A stretch of DNA of 64,000 nucleotides, taken from assembly GCA_017469935.1 (NCBI GenBank), contig JAFUFL010000073.1, forward strand, positions 62,001 through 126,000. Direction: 5' to 3'. A model generated the notes under the pieces. It was not told the DNA's origin. It searched no databases and saw only the letters and a list, made by a program, of their open reading frames with translations. The position numbers and the translations under genes are program-made. Every line of letters begins with the position of its first letter. Position 1 is the first letter of the stretch. Positions 1-9,728 of this stretch are shown here, one piece after another. The DNA comes from Lachnospiraceae bacterium. Its GTDB lineage: Bacteria > Bacillota > Clostridia > Lachnospirales > Lachnospiraceae.

Positions 1-129
1 ATGCTCGAGGAGATCCGCAAGGAGCTGAATTTCACTTCGCTCCACTATCACCGCCTCGACGACATGATCGAAGCGATCAATCTCGAGCCGTGCAAGCTGT
101 GCACGTACTGCTGGAACGGCAAAGAATAA
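1..129 (+). CDS. C-terminal fragment, probable amidophosphoribosyltransferase
   Basis: Only the last 42 codons and the TAA stop are inside the window; the ATG at base 1 is probably an internal methionine. The tail contains HRLDDMIEAI and ends in CKLCTYCWNGKE. From memory this CxxCxxC ending resembles the extreme C-terminus of clostridial class-II glutamine amidotransferases annotated as amidophosphoribosyltransferase, the first enzyme of de novo purine synthesis. The assignment rests on this short tail alone and could be wrong. The gene converges on citrate synthase across a shared hairpin terminator. Confidence 0.5.
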   Translation: MLEEIRKELNFTSLHYHRLDDMIEAINLEPCKLCTYCWNGKE

Positions 130-138
130 CGTAAAAAA

Positions 139-183
139 AATAACACGGGGCCGGTTCTGATGAACCGGCCCTGTGTTATTTTT
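139..183. terminator. Bidirectional hairpin terminator
   Basis: A stem of about 19 bp (AATAACACGGGGCCGGTTC against its complement, one mismatch) with a 4-nt TGAT loop is flanked by an A-run on the left and a T-run on the right. It can therefore terminate both the plus-strand gene ending at 129 and the minus-strand citrate synthase gene ending at 182. Confidence 0.9.
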
Positions 184-1540
184 ATCTTTTCTTCATAGGA
201 ACATATTTTTTGTGCTCCCCGATGTACTTGGTGGCAGGACGCATGATCTTTCCGTCGTACATCTTGTTCTCCACGTTGTGGGCGACCCAGCCGGCCACGC
301 GCGCGATGGCGAACAGCGGTGTGAAGAGGTCTTCCGGAATGCCCAGCATGGTGTAGGCGAAGCCGGAGTAGTAGTCGACATTGGCGCAGATCGGCTTTCC
401 GCGGTTCTCCATGACCGCTTCCTTGACGACTTTCTCGAAGGTGGCGTAGAACTTGTACCTCTCCGGGCAGCCCTGCTCATCGGCGAGTGTCTTGCACAGG
501 CTGCGAAGCAGTTCGCAGCGGGGATCGCTGAGAGTATAGACGGCGTGTCCGAAGCCGTAGACCAGTCCGGAATTGTCAAAATAGTCCTTGTCCAGGATCC
601 TGTCCACGATGGAGCGCAGAAGTGCCTCGTCACAGGAGTAGTGCGTGTCGGCAATGATCTGCTGCATCATCTTGTAGACACTGATGCTGGCGCCGCCGTG
701 CTTGGGACCCTTGAGGGAGCCGATGGATCCGCAGACCGCGGAATAGAGATCGGTGCCGGTAGAACCCATGACGACGTTCGTGAAGGTGGAGTTGTTGCCG
801 CCGCCGTGCTCGGCGTGGATCATCATGATCGCGTCGAGAACGGACGCCTCGTGCTCCGTAAATTTGCCGTCCGTGCGGAGCATGTAGAGAATGTTCTCCG
901 CGATGGAATATTCGGGCCTGGGGTAGTGTATGATCAGCGACTGCCTGTAAAAGTGGTGCATCTTGGCAAAGTAGGAGTAGCATCCGATCGAAGGAAACTT
1001 GGCCACGAGATCGATGCCCTTGAGCAGTGTCTGGTAGACATCCTGTGCGTCCGGGTCCATAGCGTAATTATACAGGGAGATCGTGCTGGCCTGCAGCTTG
1101 TTCATGAGGTTGCGGGAGGGGGTCCTCAAAATGTCGTTGGTGAGGAAATCTCCGGGCAGGTCATAGCGGTCCGAGAGACACTTCTTGAAATTCACGAATT
1201 CCGAGCGGTCCGGCAGATAGCCGAACAGAAGAAGGAAGACGGTCTCTTCATATCCGTAGTGGCCCTGGCGGTTCATGAGCAGGTCCTTGATGCTGTAGCC
1301 GCGGTAGATCAGGTCGCCTTCACAGGGAATGACGTTGCCGGCCTCGTCCTTGGTGTAACCGATGACGTCGCAGACCTTGGTCAGTCCGATGCGGACGCCG
1401 GTGCCGTCGTCATTTCGCAGGCCTTTCTTTACATTGTGTTCTTTGAAAAGCGGATTGGGAATATCTGTATAGTTGGAAGACCTTCCGAAGAACCTGGCCA
1501 GAATATTGTCGTCATTAAAATTAAGGTTATAATCGTTCAT
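182..1540 (-). CDS. gltA: Citrate synthase (Si type)
   Basis: 452 aa. It condenses acetyl-CoA and oxaloacetate to citrate in the cytoplasm, feeding the oxidative branch toward 2-oxoglutarate and glutamate. The family's three active-site regions are visible: HAEHGGGNNSTF, GPKHGGAS and GFGHAVYTLSDPR, followed by the C-terminal stretch DLFTPLFAIARVAGWVAHN. I chose the ATG at 1540 because GGAG sits 7 nt upstream; an in-frame ATG 30 nt further out lacks such a site and lies in the leader. It is transcribed alone, divergent from the histidine kinase gene. Length and motifs fit a full enzyme. The alternative product, a 2-methylcitrate synthase, cannot be excluded by sequence alone, but no prp genes are nearby. 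Confidence 0.95.
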   Translation of the reverse strand: MNDYNLNFNDDNILARFFGRSSNYTDIPNPLFKEHNVKKGLRNDDGTGVRIGLTKVCDVIGYTKDEAGNVIPCEGDLIYRGYSIKDLLMNRQGHYGYEETVFLLLFGYLPDRSEFVNFKKCLSDRYDLPGDFLTNDILRTPSRNLMNKLQASTISLYNYAMDPDAQDVYQTLLKGIDLVAKFPSIGCYSYFAKMHHFYRQSLIIHYPRPEYSIAENILYMLRTDGKFTEHEASVLDAIMMIHAEHGGGNNSTFTNVVMGSTGTDLYSAVCGSIGSLKGPKHGGASISVYKMMQQIIADTHYSCDEALLRSIVDRILDKDYFDNSGLVYGFGHAVYTLSDPRCELLRSLCKTLADEQGCPERYKFYATFEKVVKEAVMENRGKPICANVDYYSGFAYTMLGIPEDLFTPLFAIARVAGWVAHNVENKMYDGKIMRPATKYIGEHKKYVPMKKR

Positions 1541-1590
1541 AAAATACTCCATTCTCAAAATTGTATACAAGGATGCAGTCGTTTCTGCCT

Positions 1591-1621
1591 ATTATAACAT
1601 GTTCTCCCTATTTTGAAATAG
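1591..1621 (-). promoter_or_regulatory. Promoter region of gltA with palindrome
   Basis: On the minus strand a consensus TATAAT (plus bases 1591-1596) lies about 50 nt upstream of the gltA start. The expected -35 region carries no good TTGACA but holds a perfect 6+2+6 inverted repeat (CTATTT-TG-AAATAG, 1608-1621), a plausible operator. The role is inferred from position. Confidence 0.5.
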
Positions 1622-1726
1622 AAAATTACAGGCAATGCCAAGATTTTTGCTCCTCAAAATGGTATCATAAGATGTGCTGAATGCGCCGTAAACGATCGGA
1701 ACGGATACGGATCCGATAAAAAACGG

Positions 1727-1764
1727 CCGCATGCGGCGCAGCGGCTCGCCGTGCGTGCCTTAAA
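1727..1764 (+). repeat. Interspersed 38-bp repeat, copy A
   Basis: These 38 bases match 22184-22221 at 33 positions. The shared core includes GCGGCGCAGCGGCTCGC and GCCTT. Both copies form a GGCTCGC/GCgxGCC hairpin and both are preceded by a second short hairpin (here CGGAT-ACGG-ATCCG at about 1705-1718). Copy A lies between gltA and the histidine kinase gene. The rest of 1622-1820 holds nothing else that I recognise. Confidence 0.6.
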
Positions 1765-1820
1765 CACATAAAAATAGAGGAGCCGGCCGGGGATTCTGCG
1801 GCCGGAGCGGTGCTCTGAAA

Positions 1821-3551
1821 ATGAAAAATGAAAAAACGGGATCCGTCCGAAGGACGGAAGATATATATGAAAGCGGAAGCGAAATTTCCGCAAAGCAGAA
1901 ACTGATTCTGGATGCGCTTCTGAGAGAATATGAGATTGCCCTCTTGCTGGATCTGTCAAAGGACACTTATGAGATATTCAAGCTGTCGGGGCGGTTTGCC
2001 AGGAACCTGTCGGCCATGCTGCGGGATAAATTCTCGGTCACCATGCTCGAGATTGCAGACGGCTGTATCTATTCTTACGACTACGACTTGTTTATCGGAG
2101 CCGTTTCTCTCGAGAGTCTCAAGATCCGGCTGGAGAACGAGGAATTCTGCAGCTTTGTGTTCCGGGCCATCACCAGCAGGGGGCCGGAGTATTTCCGGAT
2201 GAGGATCATCAAAGCCGAGGAAGGACACAAGGCCTTTGTCGGCGTCTCCTGCATTCAGGACGAGATGAGCAGGGAACTGCAGCAGAGAAGGCTGTTCGAA
2301 GGGGCTTTGGACCGGGCGAGAAGCGCGGACTCGGCAAAGAGCACTTTTTTGACCAATATGTCCCACGATATCAGGACGCCCATGAACGCGATCATAGGGT
2401 TTACCAATATCGCCGCCACGCACCTCGATGAGCGGGAGAGGGTGAAGGACGCTCTGGACAAGATCCGCACGTCCAGCAATCATCTGCTGAGCCTGATCAA
2501 CGATGTGCTTGACATGAGCAGGATCGAGAGCGGAAGGATCACGATCAGCGAGAACCGGTGCGATCTCAGAGAGATCGCCGAGAATATACAGGGCATCATG
2601 CTGCCGCAGATGGCGGGAAAGAGGCTGGACTTCAAGGTCGATATGAAGACGGTGGTGAACAACGAGGTTTACTGCGACGAGACGAGGGTCACGCAGATCC
2701 TCCTCAATCTACTGAGCAACGCCGTCAAGTACACGCCGCCCGGCGGGAAAGTCAGCCTGACCATACTCCAGAAGCCCTGCGTCAGCGGGCGAAGATACTG
2801 TGCCTACGTGTTCATAGTCAGCGATACCGGCATCGGGATCGGCAAGGATTTTATCAGCCATGTCTTTGAGCCGTTCGAGAGGGAGAGCGGCCGAACCGGG
2901 AACAACACTTACGGAAGCGGCCTCGGCATGTCCATCGCCAAGGGAATCGTGGACATGATGGGCGGCAATATCCGCGTGGAAAGTGAAGAAGACGTGGGCA
3001 CGCAGTTTACCGTGGAGCTTGAACTGAGGCCCGTCAACGGCTGCTGTGAGCAGTCTCCGGAGCAGAAAGCGCACGTCGGCGAATATGTGGCGGACAGCGG
3101 CGAAGATATGGCTGTTTTTCAGGATCATGAGGAAAAGAAGAACAGCAGGGCCGGAGACGTTGGATGGATCGAGGGAAGGAGACTTCTTCTTGTGGAAGAC
3201 AATCCGCTCAACAGGGAGATCGCCGAAGAGATGCTCATGGAGGACGGGTTCAAAGTGGAGTCCGCAGAGAACGGCAGGAAAGCGGTCCAGATGATCGTTG
3301 AGGCGGATCCGTGGTATTATTCGGCGGTCCTTATGGACATTCAGATGCCGATCATGGACGGATATGAGGCGACAAAGCGAATCCGTGCGCTCCCGGACAG
3401 AAGCAGGGCGCAGATCCCGATCATCGCCATGACGGCCAATGCCTTTAAGGAGGACCGGAGCAGGGCGGCCGAGAGCGGAATGGACGCCTATATATCGAAG
3501 CCGGTAGACGTGCTGACGCTTCGGTACGTGCTCAGACGGGTGCTCCGGTAG
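1821..3551 (+). CDS. Cytosolic hybrid sensor histidine kinase
   Basis: 576 aa. An N-terminal sensor region of about 165 aa has no transmembrane segment and could be PAS-like. It is followed by a HisKA dimerisation domain with phospho-accepting His182 ([13 protein letters not shown]). The HATPase domain shows N box [14 protein letters not shown]1 DTGIGIG and G2 [13 protein letters not shown]-terminal receiver (about 457-576) has phospho-acceptor Asp506 (LMDIQMP), the acidic pair EDN and conserved Lys in ISKP. The architecture implies His-to-Asp relay inside one soluble protein. No response regulator or phosphotransfer gene lies beside it, so the output partner is unknown. No good ribosome-binding site precedes the ATG. 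An in-frame stop at 1761 with no ATG, GTG or TTG after it until 1821 supports this start. Confidence 0.9.
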   Translation: MKNEKTGSVRRTEDIYESGSEISAKQKLILDALLREYEIALLLDLSKDTYEIFKLSGRFARNLSAMLRDKFSVTMLEIADGCIYSYDYDLFIGAVSLESLKIRLENEEFCSFVFRAITSRGPEYFRMRIIKAEEGHKAFVGVSCIQDEMSRELQQRRLFEGALDRARSADSAKSTFLTNMSHDIRTPMNAIIGFTNIAATHLDERERVKDALDKIRTSSNHLLSLINDVLDMSRIESGRITISENRCDLREIAENIQGIMLPQMAGKRLDFKVDMKTVVNNEVYCDETRVTQILLNLLSNAVKYTPPGGKVSLTILQKPCVSGRRYCAYVFIVSDTGIGIGKDFISHVFEPFERESGRTGNNTYGSGLGMSIAKGIVDMMGGNIRVESEEDVGTQFTVELELRPVNGCCEQSPEQKAHVGEYVADSGEDMAVFQDHEEKKNSRAGDVGWIEGRRLLLVEDNPLNREIAEEMLMEDGFKVESAENGRKAVQMIVEADPWYYSAVLMDIQMPIMDGYEATKRIRALPDRSRAQIPIIAMTANAFKEDRSRAAESGMDAYISKPVDVLTLRYVLRRVLR

Positions 3552-3630
3552 AGAAGCCAAAACAGAGATTACAATAAAAGATTTACATAAATTTCAGATC
3601 ATTACTGCGACACAAGAAAGGAGAAATGTC

Positions 3631-4413
3631 ATGATTCCGGCTTATTCGATCGATCCCGACAGACAGTATCACATACAGGTGGCCAAGGGCGAAGTGGGAA
3701 GATATGTCTTTCTTCCCGGCGACCCCAAGAGATGCGCCAAGATCGCGAAATATTTTGACGATCCGGTACTGATCGCGGACAGCAGAGAATATGTCACTTA
3801 TACAGGAACGGTGGATGGCGTCAAGGTGAGCGTCACGTCCACGGGAATCGGCGGCCCTTCCGCGGCGATCGCTCTCGAGGAACTGGCCAACTGCGGGGCA
3901 GATACTTTTATCAGGGTCGGCACCTGCGGAGGAATGCAGGAAGAGGTCCTCAGCGGAGACCTGGTGATCGCCTCCGGAGCCATCCGGATGGACGGAGCCA
4001 GCAGGGAATACGCGCCTATGGAATATCCCGCCGTGGGAGATTACGAGGTCCTGAGGGCCCTCGAAGAGGCGGCGGACAATCTCGGCATGCGCCGCCATAT
4101 CGGAGTGGTTCACTGTAAGGACGCATTTTACGGACAGCACAATCCCGAGCTTCTTCCGCAGAGCCAGGTCCTTCTGCAGAAGTGGGACGCTTACATGAAG
4201 CTCGGCTGCCTGGCCTCCGAAATGGAGTCCGCGACGCTCTTTATCGTGGGCGGATACCGAAAAGTCAGGACCGGCACGGTCCTTCTGACTATGGCCAACC
4301 AGACCAGAGAAAAGATGGGGCTGCCCAATCCGATCGTCCACGATACGGACGGGGCGATCAGGACGGCGATCGAAGCGGTTCGGGTCCTGATCCGGAAAGA
4401 CGGCGCCAGATAA
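3631..4413 (+). CDS. udp: Uridine phosphorylase
   Basis: 260 aa, NP-I nucleoside phosphorylase family. It splits uridine with phosphate into uracil and ribose 1-phosphate. Phosphate- and substrate-binding motifs are visible: FLPGDPKR near residue 30, RVGTCGGMQ near 100, [16 protein letters not shown] and [12 protein letters not shown]. The last two resemble Udp rather than purine-specific DeoD. The start has AAAGGAG 9 nt upstream. The neighbouring cytidine deaminase gene makes this a pyrimidine-nucleoside salvage pair: cytidine to uridine to uracil. Confidence 0.9.
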   Translation: MIPAYSIDPDRQYHIQVAKGEVGRYVFLPGDPKRCAKIAKYFDDPVLIADSREYVTYTGTVDGVKVSVTSTGIGGPSAAIALEELANCGADTFIRVGTCGGMQEEVLSGDLVIASGAIRMDGASREYAPMEYPAVGDYEVLRALEEAADNLGMRRHIGVVHCKDAFYGQHNPELLPQSQVLLQKWDAYMKLGCLASEMESATLFIVGGYRKVRTGTVLLTMANQTREKMGLPNPIVHDTDGAIRTAIEAVRVLIRKDGAR

Positions 4414-4474
4414 TCACCATCTGTTCTTGCAACGAAATCTGATTCGACTGCCCGAAACGCGCAAAGGAGGAAGC

Positions 4475-4918
4475 ATGGGAGAGAGTAAGATCACAGTCAG
4501 CGAGGAGCTTATCACCGAATTGATCGAGAAGGCTCTCACTATGAGAGAACATTCCTACAGCCCTTACTCGGGCTTCTCCGTGGGGGCGGCCCTTCTCACG
4601 GAAGGCGGCACGATCTACGGGGGATGCAATATTGAGAACGCCGCCTATTCCGTGACCATCTGTGCGGAGAGGGTCGCGATGACCAAGGCGGTGAGCGAGG
4701 GAGATTTCAGGTTCCGGGCCATCGCCGTCGTCGGCGGGAAAGAGAAGACGCCGGACGTCTACAGCTTTCCCTGCGGCGCCTGCAGGCAGTTTATGAGGGA
4801 GTTCTGCGACACCGGCAGTTTCCTCGTCATTGTCGCAAAGAGCGCGCAGGACTACGAGGTATACACGCTCGAAGAGCTGCTTCCCCATTCCTTCGGGCCG
4901 GAGAAGCTCGGCTGGTGA
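4475..4918 (+). CDS. cdd: Cytidine deaminase
   Basis: 147 aa, the usual length of homotetrameric cytidine deaminases. It hydrolyses cytidine and deoxycytidine to uridine forms. The zinc site is visible as CAERVA (zinc Cys plus catalytic Glu) and PCGACRQ (two zinc Cys). The substrate motif NIENAAY is also present. I start at the ATG at 4475 because AAAGGAGG lies 4 nt upstream; an in-frame ATG at 4427 lacks a site. It follows udp by 61 nt and probably shares its transcript. Confidence 0.95.
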   Translation: MGESKITVSEELITELIEKALTMREHSYSPYSGFSVGAALLTEGGTIYGGCNIENAAYSVTICAERVAMTKAVSEGDFRFRAIAVVGGKEKTPDVYSFPCGACRQFMREFCDTGSFLVIVAKSAQDYEVYTLEELLPHSFGPEKLGW

Positions 4919-4981
4919 TAAGGAGGGTGATAAGGAGCACTGCGGCACGGAACCGGCTCGGGGCGGCCTTAAGGAGAAAAT

Positions 4982-5308
4982 ATGGACTGTAAGGAGTTTA
5001 ACGGCCTCATTCAGGACTTTCTGAATGACAGGCTCAGCGAGATGAAGCTCTCGGAGTTTCTCTCCCATATAGAGAACTGTGAAAACTGCAGAGATGAGCT
5101 CCGCATTCAATACCTTATCTATGAAGGCCTCGAGAGACTCGAGGCCGGCGCCACGTTCGACGTGGATAAGGACCTCGCGGACCTGATGAAACTGCAGAGG
5201 AAGCGGCTGGGCGTGAGGCGCGGCATCAAGATGACCGCGATCGCTTCGGAGATCCTCACGACGGCGGCTTTCATCATTGTCCTGTCCGTTGTGCTGTTTT
5301 ATCAGTAA
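4982..5308 (+). CDS. Zinc-finger (anti-sigma-like) membrane protein
   Basis: 108 aa. The N-terminus (residues 1-40) resembles the zf-HC2 anti-sigma zinc finger: Cys3, then HIENCENC giving the HxxxCxxC signature. A linker leads to one C-terminal transmembrane helix (ILTTAAFIIVLSVVLFY). The finger would face the cytoplasm. Family members bind and inhibit ECF sigma factors, but no sigma gene is adjacent, so the partner is unknown. AAGGAG precedes the ATG. It lies between cdd and polA. Confidence 0.75.
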   Translation: MDCKEFNGLIQDFLNDRLSEMKLSEFLSHIENCENCRDELRIQYLIYEGLERLEAGATFDVDKDLADLMKLQRKRLGVRRGIKMTAIASEILTTAAFIIVLSVVLFYQ

Positions 5309-5374
5309 ACGGACCGGAAAAAGCGCGCGGCGCGCGGCGGCCTGCCCGGCGGGCCGGAAGAAAGGAAACAGCGG

Positions 5375-8155
5375 ATGGACAGAAAAAAACTCGTGCTCGT
5401 GGACGGACACAGTATTTTAAACAGAGCATTTTACGGCATGCCGGACCTGACGAATTCGGCAGGACAGCACACAGGGGCGGTATTCGGCTTTTTGAATATC
5501 CTTTTCAAGATCCTCGACGAGGAGAAGGCGGACTATCTCACCGTCGCTTTTGATGTGCACGCGCCCACCTTCCGGCACGAGACTTATAAGGAATACAAAG
5601 GGACGAGAAAACCCATGCCCGAAGAGCTCAGGGAGCAGGTGCCCCTGATCAAGAAAGTCCTTCGGTCCATGGGCGTCCAGATCCGCGAGCAGGCGGGGCT
5701 TGAGGCCGACGATATACTGGGGACCCTGGCAAGGCGCGGGGAGGCGGAAGGGATGGAAGTGACGCTTCTGTCCGGAGACAGGGACCTGCTGCAGATCGCC
5801 ACGGACCACACCTGCATCAGGATCCCGAAGACCAAACAGGGCCAGACGACCATAGAAAATTACTACGCCGCGGATGTCCTGGAGAGCTATAAGGTGACGC
5901 CCAAGGCCTTTATCGATGTGAAAGCCCTTATGGGAGACAGCTCCGACAATGTGCCCGGCGTGCCCGGCGTGGGAGAGAAGACGGCCACGCAGCTGATCGT
6001 GGATTACGGGAGCGTGGACGGCGTCTACGAGCACATTGAGGAGATCAAAAAGCCCGCGCTGCGAAAAAAGCTCGGCGAAAACGAAGACCTGGCAAGGCTC
6101 AGTCTCTTTCTCGTCACGATCAAGACGGACTGTGACATTGAGGCGGACTGGGAGGAGGCCCGCGTCGGAAATCTCTACACGCCGGAAGCGTTTAAGCTCT
6201 TTACGGAGCTGAATTTCAGGGCGCTGCTCCCCCGGTTTGACGTAAAGACCGCGCAGAGCACTTCCGAGGAACTCTCTTATAAAGTGATCACCGACAAAGA
6301 AGGCACCGAAGAGTATCTGAAGGCGCTTCTTGCGCCCATGAAGGAGGCCGATGCGGCGCACCCTTATCAGATCGGCGTCTACCCGGTCATGGACCGGATC
6401 CTCTACGGAGAAAAACAGGAAGGAATTCCGGAAGCCGTCGCCCTGTGCGTGGGGAAAAAGGCCGTCTTTCTGCAGGCTGATCCCGCCGATCCGGACAAAG
6501 GACTCACCGCTCAGGGACTGACGGAGATTCTGAAGACGCTGAGAACCGCTGCCCTGCGCGCCTGCCGGGAAGACAGGTCAGGAGAGGAAGGAGCGGAGCC
6601 CGTCTCCATCGCGGTTTTCGGATTAAAGAATCAGTACCCCGTCTGGGGGATCGACGGCGGCGCCGAGTTTAAGGGCGGGATCCGCCTGGAGGGACTTGCG
6701 GATCTTCTGATCCAGTGCTATCTGTGCAATCCCCTCGAGAGCGATTACCAGCCCGAGATGGCCGCCTCCGAATATCTGGAGGAGTCCTGTCCCACCTGGA
6801 AGCAGATTTTTGACAAAAGATCGAAAAAGCAGGCCCTCGCCGAAAAGCGGGAAGCCCTCATCGAATATGCCTGCCGGATGGCCTCCGTCCTCTCCAGGGC
6901 GGCGCAGCCCGTCGCGGACAGGCTCGGCCGGGAAGGAATGACCGCGCTTTACAGAAAAATCGAGAGGCCCCTTTCCTATATTCTGTACGACATGGAGCGC
7001 ATCGGAGTGAGGATCCAGCCGCAGGAGCTGAAACAGTACAGCACTTCCCTCGGGGAGCAGGCGGATGCGCTGGCCGCAAAGATCTATGAGCAGTGCGGCG
7101 AAGAGTTCAACATCTCCTCTCCGAAACAGCTGGGCGTGATCCTGTTTGAGAAGCTGGGCATGCCGGGAGGCAAGAAGACCAAGACGGGCTACTCCACGGC
7201 GGCCGGCGTGCTGGAAAAACTGGCCCCGGACTATCCGGTGGTGGACGACATCCTTCAGTACAGGGCCGTCACCAAGCTCAAATCCACGTATGCGGACGGG
7301 CTCACGGCTTTTGTCGCCTCGGACGGACGGATCCACACAAGCTTCAACCAGACGATCACGGCGACCGGAAGGATCAGTTCCACCGATCCCAACCTCCAGA
7401 ACATCCCCATGAAGACGGAGATGGGCAAGAAGATCCGAAAGGCCTTCATCCCTTCGGAGGGAAATGTGTTCGTCGACGCGGATTACTCCCAGATCGAGCT
7501 GAGGATCCTCGCGCACATGAGCGGGGACAGGGAACTGATCGACGCCTATAAAGAAAACGAGGACATCCACCGGATCACCGCTTCCAAGGTATTCCACACA
7601 CCTTTTGAAGAGGTCACGCCCCTTCAGAGAAGGAACGCCAAGGCGGTCAACTTCGGTATTGTCTACGGCATCAGCTCCTTCGGGCTCAGCCAGGGACTGA
7701 GCATCTCCAGAAAAGAGGCGGCGGAGTATATCGACGCCTATTTCAAGACCTATCCGGGGATCAAAATATTCCTGGACAGGCTGGTGGCAGACGCAAAGGA
7801 GAAGGGCTACGCCGAGACCATGTACGGGCGCCGGAGACCGGTCCCCGAACTTAAGAACAGCAATTTCATGCAGCGCTCTTTTGGCGAGCGAGTGGCCATG
7901 AACTCCCCCATTCAGGGAACGGCGGCCGACATTATCAAAATAGCGATGATCCGCGTGTGGGAGGCGCTCGAAAGGGAAAATCTCCGCTCCAGGCTCATCC
8001 TGCAGATCCACGACGAGCTGCTGATCGAGGCGGCTCCCGAGGAGAAGGAGCGGGTGGAAAAGCTGCTTAAAGAGGAGATGTCCTCGGCAGCCGCCCTTCA
8101 GGTAGCGCTGGAGACGGACGTTCACAGCGGCAGTGACTGGTATATGGCCAAGTGA
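5375..8155 (+). CDS. polA: DNA polymerase I
   Basis: 926 aa, full length. Residues 1-290 form the 5'-3' exonuclease (FLAP) domain: LVDGHSILNRAFYG, GLEADDILGTLA, GDRDLLQ, GDSSDNVPGVPGVGEKTA. About 310-480 correspond to the 3'-5' exonuclease fold, but I find no DxE metal motif, so proofreading is probably lost, as in many Firmicutes. The polymerase domain has motif A with catalytic Asp703 (ADYSQIELR), O-helix RRNAKAVNFGIVYG and motif C His879-Asp880-Glu881. The enzyme fills Okazaki and repair gaps. An AAAGG site precedes the ATG. coaE follows 40 nt later, a common order in clostridia. Confidence 0.97.
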   Translation: MDRKKLVLVDGHSILNRAFYGMPDLTNSAGQHTGAVFGFLNILFKILDEEKADYLTVAFDVHAPTFRHETYKEYKGTRKPMPEELREQVPLIKKVLRSMGVQIREQAGLEADDILGTLARRGEAEGMEVTLLSGDRDLLQIATDHTCIRIPKTKQGQTTIENYYAADVLESYKVTPKAFIDVKALMGDSSDNVPGVPGVGEKTATQLIVDYGSVDGVYEHIEEIKKPALRKKLGENEDLARLSLFLVTIKTDCDIEADWEEARVGNLYTPEAFKLFTELNFRALLPRFDVKTAQSTSEELSYKVITDKEGTEEYLKALLAPMKEADAAHPYQIGVYPVMDRILYGEKQEGIPEAVALCVGKKAVFLQADPADPDKGLTAQGLTEILKTLRTAALRACREDRSGEEGAEPVSIAVFGLKNQYPVWGIDGGAEFKGGIRLEGLADLLIQCYLCNPLESDYQPEMAASEYLEESCPTWKQIFDKRSKKQALAEKREALIEYACRMASVLSRAAQPVADRLGREGMTALYRKIERPLSYILYDMERIGVRIQPQELKQYSTSLGEQADALAAKIYEQCGEEFNISSPKQLGVILFEKLGMPGGKKTKTGYSTAAGVLEKLAPDYPVVDDILQYRAVTKLKSTYADGLTAFVASDGRIHTSFNQTITATGRISSTDPNLQNIPMKTEMGKKIRKAFIPSEGNVFVDADYSQIELRILAHMSGDRELIDAYKENEDIHRITASKVFHTPFEEVTPLQRRNAKAVNFGIVYGISSFGLSQGLSISRKEAAEYIDAYFKTYPGIKIFLDRLVADAKEKGYAETMYGRRRPVPELKNSNFMQRSFGERVAMNSPIQGTAADIIKIAMIRVWEALERENLRSRLILQIHDELLIEAAPEEKERVEKLLKEEMSSAAALQVALETDVHSGSDWYMAK

Positions 8156-8195
8156 GCCGCGCTGAAACCAAGAAGGAAAAGACAAGGAAAAGGCA

Positions 8196-8846
8196 ATGAT
8201 TACGATCGGAGTGACGGGAGGCGTGGGATCCGGAAAGAGCGAGATCCTCAGGTACCTGGAAAAGAACTACAACTGCAGAATCCTCATGTCGGACAACGCC
8301 GCCAAGGACCTGGAACAGCCGGGAGGCCCGCTCTACGAGCCGCTGGTGAAGCTCCTGAGCGAAAAGGGAGGAGCGGACGGACAGCGCGGGGAACTCCTTA
8401 TGGAGGACGGCGCGATCAACAAGCAGGAGATGGCGGCGAGAATCTTCGCAGACCCTATGCTATTGCAAAAAATAAATGAACTGGTGCACCCGGCCGTAAA
8501 TCGGTATATACTTGAGGAGATTGACCGCGAAAGGAAGGCCTCGGAGCATGAATTCTTCGTCCTGGAATCGGCCCTTCTGATCGAGAACGGCTACGATAAG
8601 ATCTTGGACTCCATGTGGTACACTTACTGTGAGGAGAGCGTAAGGAGCGAGAGGCTGCGGCAATCGCGCGGCTACAGCGACGAGAAGATCCGCTCCATCA
8701 TGGACCGACAGGTCTCCGAGGACGTGTTCCGTGCGCACTGCGACACGGTGATCGACAACACCGGGGAATTTGACGCCGAGACGGGCGCGGCCCGCCAGGT
8801 GGACCGGGCAATCCGGCGGCTTCGGGAGCGGTTCCCCAAGGGGTGA
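8196..8846 (+). CDS. coaE: Dephospho-CoA kinase
   Basis: 216 aa. It catalyses the last step of coenzyme A synthesis, ATP-dependent phosphorylation of the 3'-hydroxyl of dephospho-CoA. The Walker A motif GVTGGVGSGKS is at residues 4-14. The CoaE lid and substrate region is recognisable as HPAVNRYI, VLESALLIENGY and RQVSEDVFRAHCDTVIDNTG. An AAGGAAAAG purine stretch precedes the ATG. The gene probably forms an operon with polA. Confidence 0.95.
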   Translation: MITIGVTGGVGSGKSEILRYLEKNYNCRILMSDNAAKDLEQPGGPLYEPLVKLLSEKGGADGQRGELLMEDGAINKQEMAARIFADPMLLQKINELVHPAVNRYILEEIDRERKASEHEFFVLESALLIENGYDKILDSMWYTYCEESVRSERLRQSRGYSDEKIRSIMDRQVSEDVFRAHCDTVIDNTGEFDAETGAARQVDRAIRRLRERFPKG

Positions 8847-8885
8847 TTTCTACTATAATTATTTTAGAAGGTAACAGACATCAGT

Positions 8886-9683
8886 ATGAGATTTGAAAGT
8901 ATTGCAAGCGGAAGCAGCGGAAACTGTATCTATGTCGGCTCGGACACCACCCATCTTCTGATGGATGTGGGAATCAGCAGAAAGAGAACGGTGGAGGCTC
9001 TTAAAGACCTTGATCTGGAACTGCGGGATATAGACGGCATTTTTATCACCCATGAGCACTCCGACCACATCGACGGCCTGCCGATGATCGCGAAGAAGTC
9101 GGAGATGCCGATCTACGCAACGCGGGGCACGATCGAGGCGATCAGAAGGATGGATAAGTGCGCGGACATCGATCCCGACAGGTTCGTGGCCATCCGCCCG
9201 GACGAAAAGATCACGGTAAAGGACCTGCAGGTGGATCCCATGAGGATCTCCCACGATGCGGCGGACCCGGTGGGATACAGGGTCTATTACGGAAGGCAGA
9301 AAGCGTGCATCTGCACCGACCTGGGCTGCTACAATGATTACACGGTGGAGTGCCTTAAGAATTCGGACGTGCTTCTGCTGGAGTCCAACCACGATGTCAA
9401 TATGCTGCAGGTCGGAAGATATCCCTATATGCTCAAGAGAAGGATCCTCGGAGACAAAGGACACCTGTCCAACGCTACCAGCGGACAGCTCCTCTCCAGA
9501 GTTCTCAATGACCATATGAAAGGGATCTTCCTGGGACATCTGAGCAAGGAGAACAATTTCCCCGAGCTTGCCTTTGAGACGGTGAGAGTGGAAATCATGA
9601 GTTCCGACGCGGATTACAGTCCGGAGGAGCTGCCGATCTTCGTGGCGGACAGAAAGAGGCCTTCGGCGCTCGTGGAATTCTGA
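8886..9683 (+). CDS. MBL-fold hydrolase, YycJ/WalJ-like
   Basis: 265 aa metallo-beta-lactamase-fold protein. The start FESIASGSSGNCIYV and metal motif THEHSDHIDG (HxHxDH) are typical of the YycJ/WalJ group of small cytosolic hydrolases, some with nuclease activity. Further metal ligands fit SHDA, CTDLG and GHLS. There is no signal peptide. In model Firmicutes this gene sits with the WalRK system; here it stands after coaE and before the ACT/UPF0210 pair. The substrate is not deducible. Confidence 0.88.
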   Translation: MRFESIASGSSGNCIYVGSDTTHLLMDVGISRKRTVEALKDLDLELRDIDGIFITHEHSDHIDGLPMIAKKSEMPIYATRGTIEAIRRMDKCADIDPDRFVAIRPDEKITVKDLQVDPMRISHDAADPVGYRVYYGRQKACICTDLGCYNDYTVECLKNSDVLLLESNHDVNMLQVGRYPYMLKRRILGDKGHLSNATSGQLLSRVLNDHMKGIFLGHLSKENNFPELAFETVRVEIMSSDADYSPEELPIFVADRKRPSALVEF

Positions 9684-9728
9684 CATAAGGATATTTTAAT
9701 CAGATATTCAAATCATAGGAGGAGTACA

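Noticed and set aside
1654..1959. Minus-strand frame upstream of the histidine kinase
   Set aside because: It overlaps the kinase start, has no ribosome-binding site and no motif.
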